From positions 3,410,001 to 3,474,000 of the forward strand of contig JAEILZ010000005.1 of NCBI GenBank assembly GCA_018873225.1: a stretch of 64,000 nucleotides of DNA. The letters run 5' to 3'. Positions within the stretch are counted from its first letter, which is position 1. Each line of letters begins with the position of its first letter. Origin of the DNA: [Phialemoniopsis] sp. UDSM-2020. Its lineage: Eukaryota > Ascomycota > Sordariomycetes > Thyridiales > Thyridiaceae. This document shows, piece after piece, positions 1 through 10,946 of the stretch. The position numbers and the translations under genes were made by a program. Under the pieces are notes generated by a model, which saw only the letters and a list, made by a program, of their open reading frames with translations, was not told the DNA's origin and ran no database searches.

Positions 1-782
1 GCTCTCCGACCAACGGGAGCATAAGCTGCGGCGTCACGGTGGTGAACCCTGCGATAAAAGAGATACCGCGGAACACATTGAAGGAATTAGACAGGCATAG
101 TGCAAGCCACTGGTCTGTGAGTTAGCATACGCTCGACCCATCTAAGTACTGGATAGAACTGACAATTGTAGCTGTGAAAGCAATCAAGCCCAAAATGAAT
201 GGTCGCCTGGGGAAGACATCACCGAGCGGGCAAATCAGGAGCAGTCCGGCTGCATAACCAGCCTGGGTCAACGTGGCAATGGTCGACGACTGCTCAAAGG
301 TAACGTCAAAGGTCTCGGCTATCTTGTTGAGAATCGGCTGGTTATAGTACAGGTTGGCTACGGTGACCAGCGCAGCCTAGCTACTTATTAGCCCTCTGGA
401 TGACCGGAAAGAGGTATACGTCCGAAAGTTGACTCACCACGCCGAACAAGACGTTCAGACCCATGGACAGCCGAGGCGGGTTCTCGGGGTCGTATCGACA
501 AGATTTCGGGGTCCACATGAGCATGGCACTCGCTTTCCTCCATGGTCCCTTGCTCTTACGGACAGATGCAGCTGCATCTTCCGTTACCGTCCCGTCCCGG
601 GCGGCGGATGCGTCGCCTTGGCGGCCGGTGACGGCGGGCGGCTCACGAGATGCGCTCCACGTCCCCGCCTCCTCATCACTTGCCGTCTCCAGTTCAGACG
701 TGGATTTCAATTCAAATCTGTTGTCTGCTGGCGGCCCATCAATGGCACTGTGCCCGATCGCGTCCTTCTCATCGTCCCTCAT
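1..782 (-). CDS. MFS transporter, DHA1-like, 5' part (runs off the left edge)
   Basis: Three exons are visible on the minus strand: 782-438, 376-164 and 109 to the window edge. Translation begins MRDDEKDAIG with a long polar N-terminus. The segment RLSMGLNVLFGV then leads, across an intron at 437-377, into ALVTVANLYYNQPILNKIAE, a typical first transmembrane segment and loop. GYAAGLLLICPLGDVFPRR is the MFS motif A region. A second intron (163-110, with a TGCTAAC branch site) joins TATI to WLALCLSNSFNVF, and the last visible exon reads ISFIAGFTTVTPQLMLP. This matches fungal 12-TM DHA1-type drug/metabolite exporters of the plasma membrane. The substrate cannot be told. The gene is truncated by the window, not visibly broken. 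Confidence 0.85.
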
Positions 783-1787
783 CGCGCGTTGACGAGGGGA
801 AGTCCGTTGCGGACGACCGATACCGGCTCTCGGCAGAAGTGTCGGTTTGCCGAGAATCGCCCAGATGTCAAGTGCAGATTTCGTCAGTGACGATTGGGCG
901 GTTCACACGTCAAGGTCATTGGCCGGGCATTTGCTGCAGCACAGCAGAATCGTGAAACTTTTCACGGTATGCTGCAATCTCGACAGGCGAAGGATGTTCG
1001 GCTGTTTGAAATCCCGGAATGAAAATAACGAATAAAATATCACCCGAAGGTAATGACCGAGCATCGGTCGCCGAGGGGATCCACTTCCGGGGGCAATTGC
1101 ACCATTTCTCGATGGATCTCGGGGAGTTCATAAAAAATTCGGAGAGAGCGCATTCATGGCCGTGATTTGCGACGATCATCCAACTTGTGCAGTAAACATT
1201 TGTGTGTAATGTTCTAGAAGACATTTTCCACGTGGATGCCGGGATACGCAGGCAAGCAAAATCAAATCAGTTCTGTAAGATAACATACGAGTTGACAGTG
1301 GCAACCGCTGACGATACATCGTCACTGATAGGCATAGGCCTTTGAAGGGAACACTGTCCGGTCACAACGAAGACAATTTCCCAGCCGATGATATTTGATT
1401 CAATACTAATAGGCGTGAATGTTCGAAGGCATCCATGCCGATCTAGACTTGTTCGGACCATCTGGGGTGTCCGGGCCCATGAGCCTACGTCCATGGTAGG
1501 TATTAAATGCAGCGATGCAGGGGTGACAGTTATTGAAACAGGAGCATGTAACACCATTAGAGAGGATTGCCTGTTATAGTGATGAGAAACGAACTAGCTT
1601 CAATGATTACTGAGGACATCAGACCAGCGCACACCGATGGAGCCCAACGGAGGGCCTCAGCTCCCAGCTAAATTTAATCACTACTTGGTCGGATCCATAA
1701 TGCGCACTGGTACTTGTTCTCGGAATTCGATGTTTGTTCTATGCGGAAAGGCTGATTGGAACTTGACATCGACTCCAATCTATCAAC
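783..1787. other. Intergenic region between divergent MFS and laccase genes
   Basis: About 1 kb of moderately AT-rich sequence with no gene I can support. It must hold the promoters of the minus-strand transporter and the plus-strand laccase. The ORFs in it are short and show no family resemblance. Confidence 0.6.
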
Positions 1788-3991
1788 ATGTTTGTCCATT
1801 CGCTACGGCTGTTAGTGACTCTTCTCCTCGCGCAACTGAGTATTGGTCCCGTTGCGGCGCGGCACAAGTCGGTATCGGCACCAGGAGGGACGACTTGCAA
1901 CGACGTACACAATAGAGGCTGTTGGACAGACACCATCGACATTCACACCGACTACGAAGAGTTGACACCTGTCACGGGCAGAGAGAGAACGGTATGCTTG
2001 TGCTGATGCAACCGTGGGAGATGAATCAAATTCTAACACTCATTAGTACCACTTTGAATTGACCGAAGTCGAGAATTACGTCGGAGGCGATGGGGCAGTC
2101 AAGACCAAAGCCATGCTGGTCAATGGCCAGTTCCCAGGGCCGATCATATATGCAGGTGAGATGGTACGATACCACTCGCTCCGTTGATAGTTTTAGCTGA
2201 CAACGCTTGAATAGACTGGGGTGACAGAATCACCATCACTGTAGTGAACCGACTGCAAAGCAATGGGCAAGTGCAATTCGCAATGACTCGACTTAGCCAA
2301 AACTCATGAAGAAGCAGGACATCCATCCACTGGCATGGCATTCGGCAGTTATACAGTAATACGCAAGATGGCACCAACGGCGTCACCGGCTGCCCCATCC
2401 CACCAGGAGGCCAGAAGCGGTACTCATTTCTGGCCACTCAATATGGAACAGCATGGTAAGTTGGTTTTTTAACACTTGGCGTCTTTTCTCACTTCCTCAG
2501 CCCGAAGCCTGATCAATGACCTTGACCAATACTATGCCAGGTATCACTCTCATTTCTCGGCCCAATACGGCAATGGCGTTCTGGGCGCGATCGTTATCAA
2601 CGGACCAGCCTCGCTCGACTATGACATTGACTGTGGCCCCTTGCTGATTGGCGACTGGTATCACATGGGTGTGGACACCATCGTCTCCCGCGTGAACGAC
2701 CCAAGGAACCCCTACCGAGAGAATGTTCCCGGGTCATCACCTCCAAGCGACAATATTCTCTTCAACGGCCTCAACGTCAACATAGATGGTGCTGGTGGCG
2801 ACTATCACACGATCACCTTGATCAAGGGCAAGAAGCATCGTCTGCGGCTAGTCAACCACTCAGTGGAGAACACCTTCACAATCAGTCTGGCAGGACATTC
2901 GTTCTGGGTCATCGCGACCGACATGGTGCCCGTGAAGCCGATGCGCGTCGAGAGCATATACATGTCTATCGGCCAACGGTATGATATCGTTATCGAAGCC
3001 GATCAGGAAGTGGCGACCTACTGGCTCAACGCCACCTTTTCAACTGCGCCATGCGGCTCATCACGGAACCATCACCCCGCTGCTGTGATAGCGTACAAGG
3101 GCGCGCGGCATCGGCTTCCCGCAGATCCAGGGAAGACACCGTTCGACTCGCTCTGTGCCGATGCTCTCAACTTTGAGCCGATGGTGGAGAAGACTCCTCC
3201 GCTGCACATGTTTGAGGGGTCACCTGGGGAGACCCTTGACGTGAAGCTGAAAGTGGAGGATAGTATCGCCCGAGTGTTCTGGCCTATCAACAATACACCC
3301 ATGAACATATCATGGGGCCGGCCGACACTTCGGTACGTTCAGTCAGATAATGTGTTTGAGATGAACGGAGGAGAGAATGTCATTCATGTTCCGGGCGAGG
3401 AAACGGTACGTTTAATCATGTCATACCGCGATAAAAGAATGCTAATCTTGAATGACAATAGTGGACATTCTGGCTCATCCAAAACGATTCTCCAATACCT
3501 GTGAGTCCCGTGCCGACTTTCCCGAGAACAACAATACACTGACTTTCTCATAGCATCCCATGCACTTACATGTAAGTCTTGCCACCCACGGGACGTGGGA
3601 CTTTGCACTGACATAAGAAAAGGGACATGACATACTCGTACTAGGTGCTTCTGAGCCACTCGCAAAGCCCAGAGGGGTTGGCCTGAGAGCTTACAACCCA
3701 GGGTCTGACAAAGCCCGCCTCAACGGGCGCAATCCCACGCGCCGCGACACCACCGTCCTGCCGGCGTATGGCTGGTCCGTCATCGCTTACCACACGAATA
3801 ACCCCGGCGCGTGGGTCTTTCACTGCCATATCGCCTGGCACGTGTCTCAGGGCATGAGCATACAGTTCTTGGAGCAGGAGAGCAGGATCCCGGAGGTGAT
3901 GAGACTATCTGATATCGATGAGAATTGTGCGGACTGGAATGCATGGTATCCGAACAAGGCGCCGTTCCAACAAGACGAACTTGGGTTGTAA
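1788..3991 (+). CDS. Secreted multicopper oxidase (ascomycete laccase-like)
   Basis: Eight exons (1788-1991, 2047-2155, 2215-2266, 2318-2455, 2541-3405, 3462-3500, 3554-3571, 3623-3991) give 597 aa. The N-terminus [20 protein letters not shown] is a signal peptide. All four copper-binding segments are present: SIHWHGI, AWYHSHF, HPMHLHGHD and [12 protein letters not shown]. The enzyme should oxidise phenols or other small reductants outside the cell with reduction of O2 to water; some relatives make pigments. The residue ten after the type-1 Cys is Met, where many fungal laccases have Leu or Phe. HPMHLH is encoded exactly by an 18-nt exon, and intron 3 (2267-2317) uses a GC donor. The C-terminus ends QDELGL. 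It lies divergently from the MFS gene on its left. The family is certain; the substrate is unknown. Confidence 0.93.
2267..2317 (+). other. GC-AG intron in the laccase gene
   Basis: The donor is GG|GCAAGT and the acceptor GAAGCAG|G. Only this splice joins ...LQSNG to TSIHWHGI in frame. The nearby GT at 2271 would shift the frame and destroy the copper motif. Confidence 0.8.
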
Positions 3992-4800
3992 TGAGGACCG
4001 CAAAATCAGTCTTGAAGATTAAGCTTAATTTGATAACCCAAGAAGTCCAATGCGTATCAGATTGCGCGCATATCAGTGATCCTGTAGTGACTGTGTTCGA
4101 GCCAGCTTTTCAAGTGACGGCCGGGCAACTCGGCACACCTTGACAAATTCCTTTTCGTGGAGGTCAGCATCGTCTGAGGTCAGGCGAACGGGTTCATGTG
4201 GTGAGGCTTATGATCTGACCAAGCTTTGCAGATTGCGCCACTCGGGGAGTCGGGTCTAAGCAGCCAAGGCAAGACAGAGTAAGCGAGGCGGCGGCTAATG
4301 TAGGTACCAAGCTGACCGGGCTTCCATAATTGATCAGGAGGTGCCAGCCCCCGCCACAGCCGTCATACGCTCCGTAACCTTTCTCACAGCGGCTATCTTT
4401 GAAGAGACCAAATGCTGCCGAGGCAAGGTCTGCTGACAGCTTCCCCGAATAGCCCCGCTGAAATGAGCCCTCGCTCTCACAAGACCCTATTGGCCAGCCT
4501 CAATGCGAGCCTCTCTGCGTGTGGTAATGCGATCTCACCGTCAGCCACGCGTCCACCTCTTGGTGCAGCTATTCTGGAGAAGGCTGGTTGCTTCAGATGT
4601 CTCAACGTTTGAGATCGTGGACAATTTGGACACGTTACTCGGACATATATAAGGAACAAGTTCCGCAGGGTCCAATCCAGTTCTTGTCTTCATTTCAAAA
4701 CATCAATCAACAACAATAAACCAACTACTTAACTTCCAACCACATCATTTCATAACAACAACTCTTCCCTCACCAATCCATTCCATCAACTACCACCAAA
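3992..4800. other. Intergenic region, laccase 3' flank and CAP-gene promoter
   Basis: No gene is seen. The right end carries a TATA-like box (4646-4653) and a pyrimidine- and CAA-rich leader just before the CAP-protein ATG. Confidence 0.6.
4646..4653 (+). promoter_or_regulatory. TATA-like box of the CAP-domain gene
   Basis: TATATAAG lies about 150 nt before the ATG at 4801. It is followed by a CT-rich stretch and a CAA/AAC-rich leader, the layout of a strongly expressed fungal core promoter. The start site itself is inferred. Confidence 0.55.
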
Positions 4801-5309
4801 ATGACTCCCGACCAGCAAAAGGCTCTCCAGGTCCAGAACGACGGCCGCAAGGGCAAGCACCTGAAGCCCCTCGAGTGGGACAACCACCTCTGCCAGGAGG
4901 CCCAGAAGTGGGCGGACCACCTCGCCAAGCAGGTCGGCCACATGGAGCACTCCAAGGGCGAGCAGCGCCCCAACCAGGGCGAGAACCTCTTCTGGGGCTG
5001 GGCCCAGCCTGGCCCCTACAAGGACCCCTACGCCAACGCCGCCCACAGCTGGATGAACGAGGCGTCCAAGTACCACGGCGAGAAGATCGGCGAGGGCAAG
5101 TTTGCCGACTACGGGCACTACACGCAGTGCATGTGGTCCAGCACCACCAAGGTCGGCATGGCTTCGGCCACGGACAAGAAGGGCGGCGTCTTTGTCGTCG
5201 GCCGCTTCTCGCCCCCTGGCAACTGGTAAGTTTGACACTGCTAGCTTGACGACATTTGAAGAGCCTCCTACTGACGCACAATGACAGGTCCGGCCAGAAG
5301 CCCTACTAG
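4801..5309 (+). CDS. CAP/SCP/PR-1 domain protein without signal peptide (GAPR-1-like)
   Basis: Two exons (4801-5225, 5288-5309) give 148 aa, almost all CAP domain. LKPLEWDNHLCQEAQKWADH is the first helix region, GENLFWGW is a CAP signature, and GHYTQCMWSSTTKVGMA is the second signature with its conserved His. There is no hydrophobic leader: the protein starts MTPDQQKALQ, so it resembles cytosolic or membrane-associated GAPR-1-type proteins more than secreted yeast Pry proteins. Family members bind sterols or lipids; whether this one does is inference. The short last exon encodes only SGQKPY. Codon use is strongly C-ending, which suggests high expression and agrees with the clear TATA box. Confidence 0.9.
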
Positions 5310-5932
5310 GTGTTTTCGGGATGATGTGATCTAGGGTGCATTGCATAGCGCGGAAACGGAGTCTGGAGTCTTTGTGCGGCGCTTTGGCGTAACCACGTTC
5401 ATTACCTCATCATAAACCATAGAGTCTTAGACGAGGCAGTTACGTTGCCCGATAATCTCACTGTACTCTAAAGATAAATCCTGTGTGCCTGCCAATCCCG
5501 CCCGCCCGTCCGTATTATGTCAGCTTGAGAGCAGCTCTGGCCCCTCGAAAATGAGGTCCAGGCCATCCCTTGCTGCTTTGATTTGCTGCGCACCCATCCA
5601 CCCGGGTAGTATTTATGATCTTGGCCCGACCGCCAGGACCAACGGCCAACGGCAGTTCTGCAATAGCCCCATGGGGACGGTTTGGCGCCGCTCGCTGATC
5701 CCCTGTCCTGTCTGCCGTTGTCAAAGAACAGGCTACCCCTCTTTGGGGACCACGGAGGAAGCACCTCCGCCCCATGAGGGATCGCCCAAAAGGGAAGTTC
5801 AAATTACACCGAGCAAGGGTCTGGAGACTCCTTTATAATTCCTTCAGAAGATCATTTCATCAAAACATCCGTTTCCCGTGATGGAAGGCATCCATTTATG
5901 GACTGTCCATAGCTATCTGAAGCTCATTGATC
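5310..5932. other. Intergenic region, sugar-porter promoter
   Basis: No gene is seen. It contains a perfect palindrome CCCCATGGGG at 5667-5676, about 260 nt upstream of the transporter ATG. Its role is unknown. Confidence 0.5.
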
Positions 5933-8032
5933 ATGGCCGACGAAAGCAAGTTTCATGAAGCGCAGACTGAGCAGGCGAAGCCTGGTCCGCAGGCTGAGGA
6001 GCACTACCCGGTCGTTGTCGAGGGTGCGGGTGTGACGGCCAATCGCGAGGGAGCGCATGCCAAGACCGTCCACAACGTGAGTATTCTCCGAGATAGTCGA
6101 CGCCACACGCGATGCTCTCCACAGTCTTCAACCTTTGCTGACGATGTGCAATACAGGCTGAGTTGTTTGCGGCGACGCAAGAGACCAAGATCAAGAAGTG
6201 GAGCAAGGAGTCAAGGCATCTCTACTGTGAGCGATCAAGAGCATGTTCTTAGCCGTCACCGTACTGACCACGCGTGCAGTCGCCATCTTCGTCGCTTTCT
6301 GCTGTGCCTGCGCCAACGGCTACGATGGTACGAGCTATGTTTCCCTCAGCTGATCCTTCGATGCGAGAACTAACCGTCTTACTTTCCCTGAAGGCTCACT
6401 CATGACATCTGTCCTGGCCATGGAGCACTTCCAAAACACCTTCCACAGTGGTACCACCGGGCCAAAGGTATCCGTCATCTTCTCCCTGTACACCGTGTAA
6501 GTCCCCCATCCGAGTATCAATTCGTCACACACACTAACATTCCCCAAAAAGCGGCTCCATGTGCGCCGCCCCCTTCGCCGCCATCCTCTCGGACCGCTTC
6601 GGCCGCCGCAAGGCCATGTTCGCCGGCGCCTGGGTCATCATCCTCGGCATGATCATCATCTCTACCTCGTCGCACCTCGCCCAGTTCGTCGTCGGCCGCT
6701 TCGTCCTGGGCGTCGGCATCGCCGTCATGACCGTCGCGGCCCCGGCCTACGCCGTCGAGATCTCCCCGCCGCACTGGAGGGGCCGGTGCACGGGCTTCTA
6801 CAACTGCGGCTGGTTCGGCGGCAGCATCCCCGCCGCGGCCGTCACCTACGGGACCAATTTTATTGACAACGACTACTCGTGGCGCGTGCCGCTGATCCTG
6901 CAGGCGTTTGCGTGCGTCATCGTCATCGGCGGGGTGTTCTTCCTGCCCGAGTCGCCGCGGTTCCTCATGGCCAACGGCCACGAGGAAGAGGCCGTCGACT
7001 TCCTCGTGCGGTACCACGGCAACGGCGACCCCAACTCTCGGCTCGTGCTGCTCGAGGTCGAGGAGATGCGCGAGCACATCCGACGCGACGGCATCGATAA
7101 GCGTGACTTTGACTGTAAGTCGCCCCCTCTCCAAGTTCTGTAAAACCCGCGGCGATGCTCACATGTACTGACAACCATCCCACAAGACCGCCCCCTCTTC
7201 CTCTCCCACGCCGGACGCTGGCGCATGGCCCAGGTGCTCATGATCTCCATCTTCGGGCAGTTCTCCGGCAACGGCCTGGGATACTTCAACACCGTCATCT
7301 TTGCTAACATCGGCGTCAAGACGGTCAGCCAGCAGCTTGGCTACAACTTGCTCACATCGGTCGTCTCGGCCATCGGCGCCGGCATCGCCGTCTGCCTGAC
7401 CGACCGCATGCCGCGCCGCCCCGTTCTCGTCTTCGGCACGTTGGCCTGCGCCGCGACCTTGGCCGTCAACTCGGGCCTGTCGGCCGCTCTCGACAACCAA
7501 GGGGACAACATCCAGGGGTCGTACGCCCGCGGCGCGCTGGCGGCCTACTTCCTCTTCAACGTCGTGTTTTCGTTCACCTACACGCCGCTGCAGGCGGCCG
7601 TGCCGACCGAGGCCCTCGAGACGACCATGCGCGCCAAGGGTCTCGCTGCCTCGGCGTTCATCGTCAATGCCATGGGTTTTATCAATCAGTTTGCGGGCCC
7701 AATCGCGCTGCAAAACATCGGGTACAAGTATATCTATGTTTTTGTCGGATGGGATTGCATTGAGGCTCTGATGTGGTACTTGTTCGGGTACGTATTCCAA
7801 GGATGGTTGTGGTTGATTTTGGTACAACTACACAATGCTAACCTACCGTAGTGTTGAATCTCAAGGTCGAACCCTCGAGCAGCTAGAATGGGTGTACGAC
7901 CAGCCGTATCCCGTCAAGGCGTCGCTCAAGGTCGACAAGGTTGTGGTACAGGCTGATGGCAAGGTGACAGAGAAGATTGTCACCTCCGACCCAAGGATTG
8001 AGACCCAGCCTGGCGGCGAGGTCGCGGCCTGA
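5933..8032 (+). CDS. MFS sugar porter (hexose/lactose-permease type)
   Basis: Seven exons (5933-6076, 6157-6226, 6280-6327, 6394-6496, 6552-7114, 7187-7787, 7852-8032) encode 569 aa. Family marks are NGYDGSLMTSV in TM1, LSDRFGRRKA (motif A), PESPRFLMANG after TM6, the TM7 region ISIFGQFSGNGLGYFN, and ESQGRTLEQLEWVY near the C-terminus (the PET/VE-x-KGR-TLE motif of sugar porters). It should be a 12-TM plasma-membrane H+ symporter or facilitator for a mono- or disaccharide. The first exons are short and the start ATG (MADESKFHEAQ) follows TGATC. The substrate cannot be read from sequence. A second, distinct sugar porter lies at 30.3-32.3 kb. Confidence 0.92.
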
Positions 8033-8391
8033 TCGAATAGTTCCTTCGGTGTGCATGTAAGCTGTGGCCCAGGGCTTGCCTGGCCAGTTGACTCGGACAA
8101 CTACAAAGTCTGAAGGGACAAGAAATAAGCACATGTGATGTTCGGGCGAAGTGGAAGAAAATGGAATGGTATTTATTCCTCCTCAACCAGTATCACCCCA
8201 GCCCCAACCTGACCCATTGACCCAAAAGAGAAGCATGCAACCCCAGAACATACATGACAGCCTAAGAAACCTCGCCGTCCAGCGAGTCACACCCATGACC
8301 CAGAAGAAGACACGTCCAACTTTTTGGAACCCATTCTCTAAAAACTCAAAGAAAAAAACGCATAAGCCATGACGAGAGCAATGGCGAGGGC
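8033..8391. other. Intergenic region between convergent genes
   Basis: This is the shared 3' flank of the sugar porter (+) and the secreted protein (-). No gene is seen. Confidence 0.5.
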
Positions 8392-9543
8392 CTAGCTCGC
8401 CGTGGCGTAAGCGAGAGACGATGCGGTGTTGGGGCGGGTGTGTATGCCAGGCTCGCTTCTGCCACCAGAATTGACGTCGTCCGAAACTGTGCTTCCGCCC
8501 TTCTTTGGTTTGTCTTTCTTGTCTTTATCCGGTTGGTCGCCATCAGACTTGTCGGAATCATCTTCAGACGACTTGTTAGTCTCGTGCGCGCCAGGCATGG
8601 CGACTTCGGGATGCCAGGAATAAGGTCGGATGCAAGTAATGGTCGTGATGGTGTCTTTCCCGGCCTTGGTCTGACCGGAGGCGGTGTCAATGTGCGTCCA
8701 GATGCTCTGCACAAGCCAGGGTGTGTCGTTGGGAGCGTGACCCTCAGCTATGAGGGTGTCCGGATCGTCGGAGTAGACTTGGAAGATGGTGGAGGGCGTG
8801 CTACCCATGGACTGGTCGTATTGGGAGGTGGTCAAGGCTGTGTTGGTTAGTTATTAGGCATGGGACGATGAACAACGAGGTGGCATGACTTGACAGTAAT
8901 GGAAAGAGAAGAGAAGAGAAAACTCACAAAATTGCTGCCTGGGAGATTCAGAGATGAACCGTGGTAGGCAAACGTCATTGGAGTCCATCTTTGGGCACTG
9001 GATCTTGCCATCGAATATCTGGATCTCCTCATACAGTCGGTCCCCTGCAGTGGCTAAATGACTTCTGCAGCCCCTTGACAGGATGTATCCGGGACAGGTG
9101 CTCTCAGTCGCCGAGACAATCTTCTCGGACTCGTCAAACCGCAGTTGATACAGGTAGAGACAGGCGAACCACTTGCCGTCAGTCTGAATGGCACCCTGGC
9201 GGGTCATGGTGTAGCCGGGGAGGAGGTCGATCTGGACGGCCTTGTTGGACTTGGGCTTAATACCCGCGTCGTAGATGTTGTTCTTGACGGCAATGTAGAT
9301 ATTGGCGACATGGGGATTGTTGCTGGCGTTGAGCTCCTTGAGGTGCGGCTCAGAGATGTCAGGGGAGTGGTCGATCTTGAAAATGCCATTGGCGTCCGGG
9401 AAGGCAGAGACATTCTGCCACTGAAGTGCGGAGAGGTCGTTGTCATCGATCTGGCCAACGGCCAAGACGACCGTGGTGTTGAGTGCAGCCCGAGCCAGGT
9501 AGGCTGGGAGAAGCATGGAGAGAAGAAATCTTGGGAGCGACAT
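8392..9543 (-). CDS. Uncharacterised secreted protein with acidic/basic disordered tail
   Basis: Two exons (9543-8928 and 8837-8392) encode 353 aa. I choose the start MSLPRFLLSMLLPAYLARA because it is a good signal peptide; longer upstream reading frames would bury it. The mature region contains about five Cys, in contexts such as FACLYLYQ, STCPGYILSRGC, IQCPKM and DVCLPRF, which could form disulfides. The last third is low-complexity and rich in Asp, Lys and Ser (residues around KSSEDDSDKSDGDQPDKDKK), so probably disordered. The spliced junction at residue 206 keeps the frame. I do not recognise a family. Extracellular location is inferred from the leader only. Confidence 0.72.
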
Positions 9544-10057
9544 GATGGATATGTGTGTGTAGAGCGTATTGAAGCGATGAAGAATGCAGATGATGGTGGG
9601 AGTAAGCGAAGCAGTGGTAAGCAAGAGTAACAAAATGTTGGTGATGCTGGGAGCAATGAAGTCTGGAAAAGAGATGGCTCAGTGGCTTGAGAGAGCAGAT
9701 GTCGAGTTTTATGCATGGTTTGGAGGGCCTCGCGACTGTTCCTGTATTGTCACCTCGATGTAGAGCAACAACATCATGCCTGCCGGCGGAGTAAAGAAGA
9801 AAGAGGAAGCGACAGCATGCGCTTCATGGAACTGCCTACTTGGGTACTTGAGCAAGAGCGTAAACACTTGTGAGTCAGTCCGAGTGACATGGAAGGAATG
9901 CGCGGTCGCCCGAGCATCTCAGTCTCAATAACTTCGAAGGCATGGGTTGTGTGAGTGCAAGTGAATTCAATATCCAGTGTGAACAGCATAATCGACGTTC
10001 CTAGCATCCAGCTGCCTTATCGTACATGCTACACCCCCGCCAACGAAAGCACCATCA
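9544..10057. other. Intergenic region, promoter of the secreted protein
   Basis: About 0.5 kb between two minus-strand genes. It should hold the promoter of the 8.4-9.5 kb gene. Nothing else is recognised. Confidence 0.5.
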
Positions 10058-10435
10058 TCAATTGCTCTTCTTGCTCGTCCCTCCCATCTTGTCCTGCACA
10101 GTTCCGCCGATGGCACCTTCGCTCGTGAACTGCTTTCCAATGGCACCCTCCTTGTCGAAGGGACCGCCGATGGCCTGCGCCGCACCTCCCAGAGCTCCTT
10201 GTTCTAGGAGAAAGTACGTCAGTCATCATTCTGCAGCAGGCACTCGTTTAAAGACAAGCAGGAGCCACTACTGGTCGAAGCGCGAGAGGATAGAGTGCAT
10301 ACCGGTAAACTGCTTCCCCACCGCGCCCTGCTCGTCAAAGAGCTTGGGCTTGTCGCCGCCGAGATGGGAGTTGGCAGGCGTCGGGTGCTGCGAGGCCTTG
10401 CCTCCCACTCCACTGGGGCTCACGTTGGAAGTCAT
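10058..10435 (-). CDS. Small hydrophilic protein with GA[IV]GKQFT repeats
   Basis: Two exons (10435-10303, 10203-10058) encode 92 aa. After a Ser/Gly-rich start (MTSNVSPSGVGGKASQHPTP) the protein is built from related units: FDEQGAVGKQFT, EQGALGGAAQAIGGPFD, KEGAIGKQFT and SEGAIGGTVQDKMGG. Such Gly-rich, DKEGAIGKQFT-type proteins are widespread and uncharacterised in filamentous ascomycetes. From the composition they may be heat-soluble or disordered, but that is inference. There is no signal peptide or TM. The intron (10302-10204) splits a repeat unit. Confidence 0.8.
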
Positions 10436-10946
10436 TGTGCTTTCGATTGGGTAATTGGTCTTTGACGGCTCTTTGTGTGGATGTGATGAGTTGAATTGAT
10501 TCAATGTTAATAGTCGCTAGTAATCTACACAGCGCAGAGACGAGACCTCTGAAGACTTATATCATTCCGCCATTTGGATGACGTCTTGTGAGTATCATTG
10601 ACCTCCACAGCTTTCGATGAGGTCATGACCGATACATTTAGCACTCTGACGCGCTGTAGGAATCGCGCTCGTGGCGTTTTAGGTACCGATCTTAGCGGGC
10701 TGATGAGTCGTTAGCGGCGATGCACGCCCTGGGCCCCACACAATTCGTGAGCCCAGCACTCGAGCTGTCTCAGCCCTGAGAGTCCCAGCGACCAGACGTC
10801 GGCCTGGCATCAGCAGCATTTGAGGCGTTGGTCGAGTGGAAAACCAGTTCACATTGACAGGAGAAACAAGCTCTATCTCTCTAACCCGTAAGGAAGATCC
10901 GTAAACGCCGTTCTATCGTAGAAAAATGTAGGTAGCCCCTCTCCCT
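10436..10946. other. Intergenic region, promoter of the small repeat protein
   Basis: About 0.5 kb between two minus-strand genes. No gene or repeat is recognised. Confidence 0.5.
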
